From Myxococcales bacterium (GTDB taxonomy: Bacteria > Myxococcota_A > Polyangia > Haliangiales > Haliangiaceae): a stretch of DNA of 63,755 nt. The stretch covers positions 1 through 63,755 of the forward strand of contig JAEUJY010000173.1 of assembly GCA_016794525.1 (NCBI GenBank), read 5' to 3'. Each line of letters begins with the position of its first letter. Within the stretch, counting starts at the first letter, position 1. The position numbers were made by a program, and so were the translations under genes. This document shows, in pieces, positions 10,958 through 19,512 of the stretch. The notes under the pieces are model-generated. The model was given only the letters and a program-made list of their open reading frames with translations, was not told the DNA's origin and ran no database searches.

Positions 10958-11467
10958 CTACTCCAGCCGCGGCGCGTAGGTGATCGCCAGCACGCCGCCG
11001 CCGCTGTCGGTGGGATCGCAGAACAGCGTGATAGTCGTGGTCGCGGTGTCCCAGAACGCGGCGAGGTTCTCCGCCGAGCCCTCGCCCAGGCGCGCCGCGA
11101 GCTCGACCCGCCGCGCCTCCCAGTCGTCGGCGCACGCCTCCATCGACGGGTAGCCGGCGGTCCACTCGGTCTTGACGTGCGCGAGGCCCGCCTCGCCGAT
11201 CGCGAACACCGTCGTCGCCGGGCGGCCGTCGACCGCGCCGCGCGCGGTGACGCCGTCGTCGCTGGCGGTCGCGCCCGGGTAGCGCGCCATCACCGCCGCG
11301 GTGGTCGCGCCCCAGTCGAGGCCGGGGAGGCCGGTCGTGCCGAGCGTCGCGTCGGTCGCGCCGGTCGCGCTGGTCGCGTTGCCCGGGCCGGTGGCGGCGG
11401 GCTTGCTCGCGCCGCCACACGCGGCGGCCAGGATCGAACAACCGAGGACGGCGGCGGCGGTACGCAT
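10958..11467 (-). CDS. Small lipoprotein, paralogue of 6757-7272
   Basis: A 169-residue lipoprotein with lipobox AAAC (Cys17), the tether SKPAATGPG, then TGLPGLDWGAT. Two cysteines (EACADDW and LFCDPTD) match those of the gene at 6757-7272. The C-terminus VLAITYAPR is also shared. Function is unknown. The gene ends three bases from the stop of the convergent DUF4157 gene. TAGCGT ends 8 bases before the ATG. Confidence 0.75.
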   Translation of the reverse strand: MRTAAAVLGCSILAAACGGASKPAATGPGNATSATGATDATLGTTGLPGLDWGATTAAVMARYPGATASDDGVTARGAVDGRPATTVFAIGEAGLAHVKTEWTAGYPSMEACADDWEARRVELAARLGEGSAENLAAFWDTATTTITLFCDPTDSGGGVLAITYAPRLE

Positions 11468-11475
11468 CGACCCCG

Positions 11476-11481
11476 ACGCTA
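11476..11481 (-). promoter_or_regulatory. Candidate leaderless -10 for lipoprotein 10958-11467
   Basis: TAGCGT on the minus strand, 8 bases before ATG 11467, identical to the hexamer before its paralogue. Confidence 0.5.
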
Positions 11482-11494
11482 CCAGACCCGCGGG

Positions 11495-12823
11495 TCAGCG
11501 GCGCGCCGCGACGCTCAGCGCGATGATGCCCGGCACGACGTCGAGCCCGGGGCCGACGTTCTCGATCGCGCCCGGCGGCAGCGGCGTCACCGCGCCGTGG
11601 CGCACCGGACAGTAGAAGCCGGCGGGGACCGCGTCGGAGCGGAACGTCGGGTAGTAGAAGCGGCGGATGCCGTCGGCGTAGACCACGTCGCCGGCCTTGA
11701 CCCAGCCGTAGCGCTCCTCGGCGGGGCCGTCGGCCATCGAGAAGTCGTGGCTGCCGGCGCGCGCGCTGAACGTCACCAGGTCGCTCGAGGTGTGCTTCCA
11801 GATGCCGTAGTACGGGTTGAACACCGATGGCATCAGCGCGTCGTCGGCGGCCGAGTCGTAGACCACGTAGACCTCGAACTGGCCGTCGACCTCGATCGCG
11901 CTCGGCTGGGCCGCGCCCGGCAGCACCGGGTTGGTCGGCGTCATCGCCAGTCGCGGCGTCGCGAGCGACGTCACGCGCGCGCCGCTCACGCCGTACGCCA
12001 GGTACGTCGTCCGATCGGCGGCGGTGGCCAGCGACGAGAACAGCAGCCGCACCTCGTCGCCGTCGACCACCAGCTCGGGGTCGGCGACCACGCCGTTGGC
12101 CGCGCCCAGCGCCGCCGGGAACACGTCGCGCGCGAGCAGCGCCAGCCCGTCGATCTTGCGGAAGCCTGAGGTCGCGACCGTGTACGGCGACTCGGCCGCC
12201 GGCATCCGCGTGAAGCGCCGGCCGTCGGTCGAGAACGCCACGCCGATCTGGTACCACGTGTACGCGAGCGTCGCGGTGTGGGGATAGTCGACGTCGTTGC
12301 CGCCGGCGTAGAACATCACGTAGCGGCGGTCGGGCGGGTTGGTGGCCACCTTCAGCACCGTCGGCGTCTCGACCTTGCTGTCGTCCCAGTTGAGCGGGTC
12401 GGTGCCCGAGCGCAGCGCCGGCTCGAGCTGCACGTCCCAGGCGATGCCGTCGGCGCTCTGCGCGTACATGATGTTGACGTGCGACTCGGACGCGGTGGGC
12501 GTCAGCGCGGCGCCGCTCGACCACCACGCCTTCCACAGCCGCTCCTCGGCGTCGTAGATCACGTTGGGGTCGCCGATCGACAGCTCGAGGTTGCCGTCGG
12601 CGAACCGCCGCCCGGGGCGCACGATCGGGTTGCCCGCGCAGCGCTGCCAGGCCGTGGTCAGCGTCGGGCCGCACGGGAACGCCGGCACGCCGGGGGCGTC
12701 GATCGCGGCGTCGATCGGGAGCGCGGCGTCGATCGGCGGCGGCGCGTCGGTGGCGGGGCTGTCGTCGCCGCCGCAGGCGACGAGGGCGGTGAGCGCGAGC
12801 GTGAGCGCCGTGCGGACGTCCAT
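11495..12823 (-). CDS. Lipoprotein with glycosidase-like beta-propeller
   Basis: A 442-residue exported lipoprotein: lipobox ALVAC (Cys17), GGDD, then a tether made of IDA/DAA repeats. From about residue 60 the sequence follows the five-bladed propeller pattern of GH43/GH32/GH130-like proteins: GNPIVRPG, IGDPNVIYD, KAWWSSGA, RYVMFYAGGN, IGVAFSTDGRRFTR, VVADPELVVDGDEVRLLFSS. The aspartates in DPNV and DPEL sit where substrate-binding acids occur in these families. It may bind or cleave extracellular glycans, but the specificity cannot be told and a purely binding role is possible. It converges with nothing; the next gene downstream is the small lipoprotein at 10958. Confidence 0.7.
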   Translation of the reverse strand: MDVRTALTLALTALVACGGDDSPATDAPPPIDAALPIDAAIDAPGVPAFPCGPTLTTAWQRCAGNPIVRPGRRFADGNLELSIGDPNVIYDAEERLWKAWWSSGAALTPTASESHVNIMYAQSADGIAWDVQLEPALRSGTDPLNWDDSKVETPTVLKVATNPPDRRYVMFYAGGNDVDYPHTATLAYTWYQIGVAFSTDGRRFTRMPAAESPYTVATSGFRKIDGLALLARDVFPAALGAANGVVADPELVVDGDEVRLLFSSLATAADRTTYLAYGVSGARVTSLATPRLAMTPTNPVLPGAAQPSAIEVDGQFEVYVVYDSAADDALMPSVFNPYYGIWKHTSSDLVTFSARAGSHDFSMADGPAEERYGWVKAGDVVYADGIRRFYYPTFRSDAVPAGFYCPVRHGAVTPLPPGAIENVGPGLDVVPGIIALSVAARR

Positions 12824-12968
12824 CGCCGTGGCGCATAGCAGCTCCGATGCCAGCGGCGCGCCACCGCGATCCGCGCGCTTGCGCCGCCGCGGTGTCGCGA
12901 AACCCGCCAGCGCGTTGTCCGGGTGCCGCGAATGGCGGCATCGGCGTGGCGCGCGCCGCGGGGTGGCG

Positions 12969-13367
12969 TCAGCGATACGGCTCGGTCGAACGCGCGGGCT
13001 TGAGCGCGCTACCGCAGTACACGCAGTGCGTGCGCCGCCGGAAGTTCGCCGGCCGCGCGCAGCTCGGACACTTCGGCGCGTCGGCCGACTTGTCCTCGCC
13101 CATCACGCCGTCCTCGCGGCCGTCCTCGAGATCGACCCGCGCGATCGCGGTGCGCAGCTCCTCGGCCGTCAACATCCCCTTCTCCTGCATCAGCCGGAAC
13201 ATGGCCTCGGCCGCCAGCTCGGCGCGGTCGACCCGCAGCCGCAGCGCGATCAGATCCGACGACACGCGATCGACCGTGCTGGTCGTCACCGACGTGGTGT
13301 CGCTCAGCGACAGCAGGTCGCGGCGCTGCTTGTACTCGGAGTCGAACAGGTAGTCGAACAGGCCCAT
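12969..13367 (-). CDS. Small protein with C-terminal zinc ribbon
   Basis: A 132-residue soluble protein. The N-terminal 85 residues are helical (MGLFDYLFDSEYKQRRDLL; a long helix around RVDRAELAAEAMFRLMQEKG). The C-terminus holds CPSCARPANF-RRRTHCVYCG, a two-CxxC zinc ribbon. I chose ATG 13367 rather than an upstream GTG because MGLFDxLF starts are common for such proteins. It is divergent from the next zinc-ribbon protein at 13465; the two may act in one process, but I do not recognise the family. Confidence 0.6.
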   Translation of the reverse strand: MGLFDYLFDSEYKQRRDLLSLSDTTSVTTSTVDRVSSDLIALRLRVDRAELAAEAMFRLMQEKGMLTAEELRTAIARVDLEDGREDGVMGEDKSADAPKCPSCARPANFRRRTHCVYCGSALKPARSTEPYR

Positions 13368-13450
13368 GCCGCTCGGTACCACGGCGCGGCCCGACGGCGT
13401 TCGCCAAACCGCGGCCGCGGATCGCGCTGGCCCGGCGGCCGCGCGCGCGA

Positions 13451-13456
13451 TATAGC
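13451..13456 (+). promoter_or_regulatory. Candidate leaderless -10 for 13465-14082
   Basis: TATAGC ends 8 bases before GTG 13465. TA steps are rare in this GC-rich DNA, so the hexamer stands out. Confidence 0.45.
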
Positions 13457-13464
13457 GACCGCCG

Positions 13465-14082
13465 GTGGGCTACAGCTACGAGTACACGCGCCACGCGGTC
13501 GCGACCGCGCCTCGCACGTGCGGCCACTGCCGCGCGGCGATGGAGGTCACGCTCGAGGTGGTCGGCTCGAGCGGCGCGATCCCCGACTACGCCGACACGC
13601 TCGCGACCCGCGAGCGCGCGATGCAGGCCGGCCTCGCCCACGACCTGCGGCGCGCGCTGCCGCTGGTGCGCTGCCCGACGTGCCGCCAGCGCTCGACGAT
13701 GGCGGTGCGGCTCGCGATCGCGCGCGTCGCCGGCTGGTTCGCGCTCGTGCCGATCTTGCCGATCATCGCGCCCGGCGGGCTCGACGTGCTGTGGCTGCTC
13801 CCGATCGGCTTCGCGGTCGCCGGCCTCGCTCAGCTCGCCAGCGAGCGCGCCCGCCTGCGCCGCGCCGACGCCGCCGTCGTCCGCCTGCTCGCCGCCCCGC
13901 CGCCGCCCAAGCCCGCCGCGCCGCCGCCCGCGCGCCTACCCGCCGCGCGCGTCGTCAGCCCTGCCGCCTCCGCCCCCGCCACGCCCACCGTCGAGCCGCT
14001 CGCGAGCGCGGCCCCGGTCCGCGCCAGCGAGCCGATGGGCGACGCCCCGCGCCTGTTGCGCGATCGCGACGGCGAGCCGTAG
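13465..14082 (+). CDS. Zinc-ribbon membrane protein
   Basis: A 205-residue protein beginning at GTG. CGHC (residues ~19-22) and CPTC (~70-73) can form one split zinc ribbon. A hydrophobic pair follows (AGWFALVPILPIIAP and VLWLLPIGFAVAGLAQLA), giving two membrane segments with both ends probably cytoplasmic. The tail is a Pro/Ala-rich linker. Function is unknown. A TATAGC hexamer 8 bases upstream supports the GTG start. Confidence 0.6.
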   Translation: MGYSYEYTRHAVATAPRTCGHCRAAMEVTLEVVGSSGAIPDYADTLATRERAMQAGLAHDLRRALPLVRCPTCRQRSTMAVRLAIARVAGWFALVPILPIIAPGGLDVLWLLPIGFAVAGLAQLASERARLRRADAAVVRLLAAPPPPKPAAPPPARLPAARVVSPAASAPATPTVEPLASAAPVRASEPMGDAPRLLRDRDGEP

Positions 14083-14228
14083 CGCCATCGCGATCGTGGT
14101 GCGCGCGGGTGTGGTGCGCGGGTGACAGGCTGCGACCGCGCGGTCACGCGTCGTCCCGCCGGTGCCGCGACCTGCTCGCTTGCGCGGCGCGACGGCGTTG
14201 GCGCGGCGGTTGCTGAGGCGTCGCGGCC

Positions 14229-15302
14229 ATGAAGGTCTATCTAGCTTGGTCACTCTCGCTGCTGTGTGTCGCGTGTGGCGGCGACGACAGCGGCGCCGGC
14301 GTCGACGCCGGCCCCACCTGCACGCCGCTGGTCGCGGCCCCGGTCGGCCGCGGCGTGGTGCAGAACGCCGCGCCGCTCGGCGATCAGCTCGCGGTGTTGC
14401 TGCGCCGCGACGCGGCGATGGTGCTCGCGACCGTCGACGCCGCCGGCGCCGTCAGCGAGGTCACGGTCGGGACCGGTGCCACCGGCGGCGGCTCGGTCGC
14501 GGTCGATCCGCAGGGCCGCGCGTGCGTCGCGTGGGTCGGCGACCAGGCGCGCGTGCAGGTCGCGTGTGCGCCCGCGTGGCAAGCCGTCGCGACCGGCCTC
14601 GAGGCCGAGCCCAACAGCGCGCTGTTCCTCGCGTACGAGACCAGCGCGTGCGCGACCTCCGCCGGCGGCTGTGTGCCGGCGCCGCAGTGGGTGCTCCACT
14701 TCCAGGGCGGCTTCGCCTCGGCCAGCTACGCGAGCTCGGAGGACGGCGCGACCTGGACCGAGACCGACCTGTTCATCAGCTCGGTCACCGCGCCCACCGG
14801 CGTCGCCTCGATGGCGGGGCAGATCGTCGGCTGCGTCGCCGGCAACGGCGGCGCGACGCTGGTGACCTACCACCCGTACCGCGGCGAGATGGACGACGTG
14901 CAGGGCTGGGCCTCGCGCGGCAGCCGCTGCGCGCTCGCCGCCGACGGTCGCACGCTGCACCTGGTGAGCAGCGACGACACCCAGGTGACGTTCACGTCGT
15001 GGGAGTTCCCGTACCTCCCCGCCGCGCCGTGGCCCGCGCCGCCGCCGCTCGAGCCGCAGCCCACGCTGCTCGTGCAGAGCCGCACCCCGCTCGCCGCCAG
15101 CCTCGTCGCCGGCCAGCTCCACGTCGCGTTCGTCGACGCCACCGGCGCCACCATCGAGGCCACCCGCGCCGGCACCGCCTGGACCCTCGCCACGCGCGCG
15201 CCGCAGGCCGCCTCGGCCCTCGCGCTGGTCGGCACCGCCAGCAGCAGCGCGACCCTCGCGACCATCGCCGGCGACACGACGCTGTGGCGCGAGTGCCGGT
15301 AG
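14229..15302 (+). CDS. Lipoprotein, probable beta-propeller
   Basis: A 357-residue lipoprotein: lipobox CVAC (Cys16), then GGDDSGAG and a short tether. The mature part is almost entirely short beta strands with repeated patterns such as GRACVAWVGDQARVQVA, ASYASSEDGATWTETD and LAADGRTLHLVSS, which resemble sialidase/BNR-type propeller blades (SEDGATW is a near Asp-box). Several cysteines are probably disulfide bonded. No catalytic set is visible; binding or structural roles are likely. It ends just before a stretch of gene debris. Confidence 0.65.
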   Translation: MKVYLAWSLSLLCVACGGDDSGAGVDAGPTCTPLVAAPVGRGVVQNAAPLGDQLAVLLRRDAAMVLATVDAAGAVSEVTVGTGATGGGSVAVDPQGRACVAWVGDQARVQVACAPAWQAVATGLEAEPNSALFLAYETSACATSAGGCVPAPQWVLHFQGGFASASYASSEDGATWTETDLFISSVTAPTGVASMAGQIVGCVAGNGGATLVTYHPYRGEMDDVQGWASRGSRCALAADGRTLHLVSSDDTQVTFTSWEFPYLPAAPWPAPPPLEPQPTLLVQSRTPLAASLVAGQLHVAFVDATGATIEATRAGTAWTLATRAPQAASALALVGTASSSATLATIAGDTTLWRECR

Positions 15303-15317
15303 GAGCGCGCGTGCCCC

Positions 15318-15521
15318 TACTGCTCCCCCGCATCCGGCTCGTACCCGGCCGCCGTGACGCTCGGGAGGCCTTCGAACTCCGCGACGGGGCCGAAGCAGCT
15401 GGACAGGGCGGCGATCATGCCGACGAGGATCGGCTGGTTCATCAGGAACAGATCCCGATTCGAGTCGCCGGTCAGTTTGCCGTCGATGAAGAGCGTGTGG
15501 TCGACCGTCAGCGCGATCGTG
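15318..15521 (-). pseudogene. C-terminal remnant of an unidentified gene (minus strand)
   Basis: The minus strand reads ATIALTVDHTLFIDGKLTGD, then NRDLFLMNQPILVGMIAALS and SCFGPVAEFEGLPSVTAAGY, ending EPDAGEQ-stop at 15318. It looks like genuine coding sequence (hydrophobic pattern, codon use) but has no credible start: its upstream part is replaced near 15521 by the tail of another gene on the opposite strand. Family unrecognised. Together with the next entry it fills most of the 404-bp gap between 15303 and 15706. Confidence 0.4.
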
Positions 15522-15639
15522 GCCCAAGGACTTCGAGCCGCTGCCGACGGCGGCGCCGCAGACCTGGCTCATGCAGGGCGGCTGGAAGCGCGGCGGCCCG
15601 GCACCCAGCCTGTGGGAGCGCCCTGGCCCGCTGGCCTGA
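15521..15639 (+). pseudogene. C-terminal remnant of an unidentified gene (plus strand)
   Basis: The plus strand reads WPKDFEPLPTAAPQTWLMQG, then GWKRGGPAPSLWERPGPLA and TGA at 15637-15639. The frame is closed by a TGA about 30 bases upstream of 15521, so no gene of normal size can contain it. It reads like the end of a protein-coding gene whose front is missing. The two remnants meet back to back, as expected at a rearrangement or deletion junction. Confidence 0.35.
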
Positions 15640-15706
15640 GGCATCGCGGTCGCCGCGGGCAGGGCGCGCCGTCCATCACGGTCGCCCGCACACGCCTCCC
15701 AGGCGC

Positions 15707-17092
<1,386 letters not shown>

Positions 17093-17100
17093 GGCCTGCG

Positions 17101-17106
17101 AGAGTA
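17101..17106 (-). promoter_or_regulatory. Candidate leaderless -10 for 15707-17092
   Basis: TACTCT on the minus strand ends 8 bases before GTG 17092. It lies inside the alternative TTG-started frame, so it argues for the shorter protein. Confidence 0.45.
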
Positions 17107-17211
17107 TCCAAGCGCCGCCCGAGGGCAACGCCCGGGGGCGGCAATCGCCCGCGACGGTCGGGCCAGCCCTGGAGGTGTCACATCGCGCGCGGGCCGCGGC
17201 ACTCCCTCGGC

Positions 17212-17793
17212 ATGAACGCTCACCTCACGCTCACCGCCCTGGCGGCGCTCGCGGCCTGCGGCACCCCGATGGACGACGCCACCCCCGACGCGGCCGAGGC
17301 GCCGCTGCCCGCCGACGCGATGTTCGCCGAGACGTCGGTGGTCTTCGTCGATGGCCAGCCGCACGTGCTCGGCACCCGGCCGCTGTCGGTCGCGCAGGCG
17401 CGGCGCGACAACGCGGCGAGGGCGGCGGGGCCGCGCGGGCTGGATCGGCTGTTCGCCGACTTCGACCCGTGGTGCCAGAACGCCGCGCTGTGGCTGTACG
17501 ACCGCGCCGACCTCACGGGCAACCGCATCTGCTTCCTCGGCGACGGCGTGGCGTCGCTCGCCGACTACGCGCGCTACGACGGCGGCTGGACGACGTGGCA
17601 GATCGGCGTGGGCGCGACCTGGCCCGGCGCCGCGGGGGGGCGGCTGATGACCGTCGATGACGACCAGGTCGACGCGAGCTACCTCCCCGTCCCGCCGGGC
17701 GCGCCGTACCAGCAACAGTGGTGGTTCACGGCGTGGGCGCCACCGACGCCGTTCTTCGGCCTGGTGCCGTACGAGTACGTCCAGCTGAACTGA
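17212..17793 (+). CDS. Lipoprotein with crystallin/I36-like motif
   Basis: A 193-residue lipoprotein: lipobox LAAC (Cys16), then an Asp/Ala-rich tether. The segment WCQNAALWLYDRADLTGNRICFLG plus DGVASLADYARYDGGW resembles the betagamma-crystallin / peptidase-inhibitor I36 pattern (C...LYxxxxxxGxxxxFxxG..SL.DY). Such modules bind calcium or inhibit proteases in other bacteria; which applies here is unknown. The C-terminus is aromatic (QQQWWFTAWAPP). Start is ATG 17212. Confidence 0.6.
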   Translation: MNAHLTLTALAALAACGTPMDDATPDAAEAPLPADAMFAETSVVFVDGQPHVLGTRPLSVAQARRDNAARAAGPRGLDRLFADFDPWCQNAALWLYDRADLTGNRICFLGDGVASLADYARYDGGWTTWQIGVGATWPGAAGGRLMTVDDDQVDASYLPVPPGAPYQQQWWFTAWAPPTPFFGLVPYEYVQLN

Positions 17794-17841
17794 ACGCGCG
17801 GGTGCTCGTCGCCGAGCCCCTCGATCACGGCCAAGCGGGGG

Positions 17842-18204
17842 CTAGCCCTCGCCGTCGTCGTGGGTCTTGCGCACGCCGAGCGCGATCAGCACCCAGACCG
17901 ACGCGAGGATCGTGAAGCCGACGCCGATCGGCGTGATGGCCTCGCCCAGGCCCTGGATCATCACGTCGACGTCGAGCGTCGTGCCCGGCTCGCGGTTGCG
18001 GGTGACCGCCCACAGCACGACGGTGACGTTGGTCGCGACTCCGCCCAGCGTGAACAGCACGTAGGCGACGCTGAGGGCGCGCAGGAACGCCAGGCGGCGG
18101 GGCGTGGCGCCGCGCAGGAACCGGACGGCGCTGACCAGCAGCACCACGCCGAGCAGGAGCAAGAGCCAGGTCGTGTAGCCACCGGCGATCAGGTAGTAGG
18201 GCAT
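17842..18204 (-). CDS. Small three-helix membrane protein
   Basis: 120 residues with three or four hydrophobic segments (YTTWLLLLLGVVLLVSAV; ALSVAYVLFTLGGVATNVTVVLWAV; ITPIGVGFTILASVWVLIALGV) and a charged C-terminus (RKTHDDGEG). The layout loosely resembles MotA/TolQ/ExbB-type membrane parts, but no signature is present, so function stays open. ATG 18204 follows GGAAGGAA. It is divergent from the ECF sigma gene. Confidence 0.6.
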   Translation of the reverse strand: MPYYLIAGGYTTWLLLLLGVVLLVSAVRFLRGATPRRLAFLRALSVAYVLFTLGGVATNVTVVLWAVTRNREPGTTLDVDVMIQGLGEAITPIGVGFTILASVWVLIALGVRKTHDDGEG

Positions 18205-18270
18205 GCGGTTCCTTCCGGCTCGTTTCCACCATACAACGCCGGCGGCGGGTGATCGTGACGGCCGATCCGC

Positions 18271-18299
18271 TTGTCACGATCGTCGGGCTGGGGCGTTAT
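18271..18299 (+). promoter_or_regulatory. Candidate promoter of the ECF sigma gene
   Basis: TTGTCA, 17-bp spacer, CGTTAT, then six bases to GTG 18306. The -35 is 5/6 of the sigma-70 consensus and the -10 is weak. If real, the transcript is leaderless and starts at GTG 18306. Confidence 0.35.
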
Positions 18300-18305
18300 G
18301 GAGCC

Positions 18306-18869
18306 GTGGACGCCGTGGTCGAACGCGAGCTGGTGGCGCGGCTGCGTCGCGGCGACGCCGGGGCGTTCGACGAGATCTACGCGTGGATGCGGCCGCGGCT
18401 GTGGAGCTTCCTGGCGCGGATGACCGGCCGCCGCGACGTCGCCGACGACCTGGCGCAGGAGGTGTGGCTGCGGCTGGCGCGCAACGCCCACAAGCTGGCC
18501 GACGACACCCGGCTGCCGGCGTGGTTGTTCACGGTGGCGCGCAACCTGTACGTGTCGCAGTGGCGCAGCGCCCAGGCGGCGCGGGCGCTGGCCGGCGACC
18601 TGCTGCCGCCGGAGGGGTTGGCGGCCAGCCCGTTCGAGGCGGCGGCCGAGTCGCAGACCGCGGCGCGGGTCGAGCGCGCGATCGCCGGCCTGCCGCCGAG
18701 CTACCGCGAGATCGTGCTCTTGTGCACGGTCGAGGGCCTGGCCCCGCGCGACGCGGCGGGGGTGCTGGGGCTGACGCCCGAGGCCGCCCGGCAGCGGCTG
18801 TCGCGGGCGCGCGCGATGATCGAGGCCGCGCTGGGCGACCTGGCGCGCTATCCTGGAGGAGAGCCATGA
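18306..18869 (+). CDS. ECF-type RNA polymerase sigma factor
   Basis: Group IV sigma-70 factor, about 187 residues. Region 2: FDEIYAWMRPRLWSFLARMTGRRDVADDLAQEVWLRLARNAHKL, with the expected DDLAQEV motif. Region 4: RVERAIAGLPPSYREIVLLCTVEGLAPRDAAGVLGLTPEAARQRLSRAR, a helix-turn-helix. I favour GTG 18306: TTGTCA (18271-18276) and CGTTAT (18294-18299) with 17 bp between them look like -35/-10 elements ending 6 bases before it. An upstream GTG at 18249 is the alternative. The next gene overlaps by four bases and probably encodes its membrane partner. Confidence 0.88.
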   Translation: MDAVVERELVARLRRGDAGAFDEIYAWMRPRLWSFLARMTGRRDVADDLAQEVWLRLARNAHKLADDTRLPAWLFTVARNLYVSQWRSAQAARALAGDLLPPEGLAASPFEAAAESQTAARVERAIAGLPPSYREIVLLCTVEGLAPRDAAGVLGLTPEAARQRLSRARAMIEAALGDLARYPGGEP

Positions 18870-19087
18870 CCGGACCGGTCGACCCACTCGACGCGCTGAT
18901 GCGCGCGGCCTTGCCGGCGCACGATCAGCCCGACGCGCAGATCGCGGCCACCCGCGAGGCGTGGCGGGCCGAGCTGCGCCACCACCACCGCGCGCGCTCG
19001 TGGCGCTACCGGCTCGAGGCCGGCGCGATGATGACCGCGGCGGCGGCGCAGCTGGTGTGGGTGGTGGGCAGCCTGTTCGGGGGCTGA
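18866..19087 (+). CDS. Small membrane protein paired with the ECF sigma factor
   Basis: 73 residues: a cytoplasmic N-terminal stretch of ~50 residues (EAWRAELRHHHRARSWRYRL) and one membrane segment (AGAMMTAAAAQLVWVVGSLFGG) at the very C-terminus. Its ATG overlaps the sigma stop (ATGA) behind GGAGGAG, so the two are translated together. The position and topology suggest an anti-sigma-like tether, although it is too short for a zinc-type anti-sigma domain and shows no HxxxCxxC. Confidence 0.6.
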   Translation: MTGPVDPLDALMRAALPAHDQPDAQIAATREAWRAELRHHHRARSWRYRLEAGAMMTAAAAQLVWVVGSLFGG

Positions 19088-19095
19088 GCGGTCGG

Positions 19096-19512
19096 TCACG
19101 CCGGCTCGACCAGCTCGACCAGGTAGCCGTCCGGATCCCGGACGAAGGCGATGCGGGCGGCGCCGAGCCGCGGCAGCGCGACGGCCATGACGTCGCCGAC
19201 CGCCTCGATCCCGGCCGCGGCCAGGCGCGCGCGGGTGCCGACGAGGTCGTCGACCTGCAGCGTGACGTGGACGCCGCCCGGCGTGGTGGGCAGCGGCGGT
19301 TCGAACGCCATCAGCTCGATCATCGCGCCGAACCGGGCCAGCCGGATCATCACCAGCCGCATCCGCGTGGCGCGGCCGCCGGTGTAGAACGCGGGCACCT
19401 CGCCGTCGACGATGGCGTCGTCGGCGACGGCGCCGCCCAGCAGGTCGACCCAGAAGCCGAGCGCGCGCGGGACGTCGGCGACGATCAGATCGGCGTGGGC
19501 GACGGCGATCAC
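19096..19512 (-). CDS. VOC (glyoxalase-like) family protein
   Basis: 138 residues with two beta-alpha-beta-beta-beta modules of the vicinal oxygen chelate fold: HADLIVADVPRALGFWVDLLGG in the first half, VHVTLQVDDLVGTRARLAAAG in the second, ending AFVRDPDGYLVELVEP, the usual C-terminal metal-ligand motif. H in AHADL and E in LVELVE are the likely metal ligands. Substrate unknown. GTG 19512 overlaps the upstream MBOAT stop by four bases (GTGA), so the two are coupled. Confidence 0.85.
   Translation of the reverse strand: MIAVAHADLIVADVPRALGFWVDLLGGAVADDAIVDGEVPAFYTGGRATRMRLVMIRLARFGAMIELMAFEPPLPTTPGGVHVTLQVDDLVGTRARLAAAGIEAVGDVMAVALPRLGAARIAFVRDPDGYLVELVEPA

Noticed and set aside
5782-11467. 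The 5.8-11.5 kb block considered as a contractile injection system or prophage
   Set aside because: Only a DUF4157 protein points that way; no sheath, tube, baseplate, AAA or portal genes were found.
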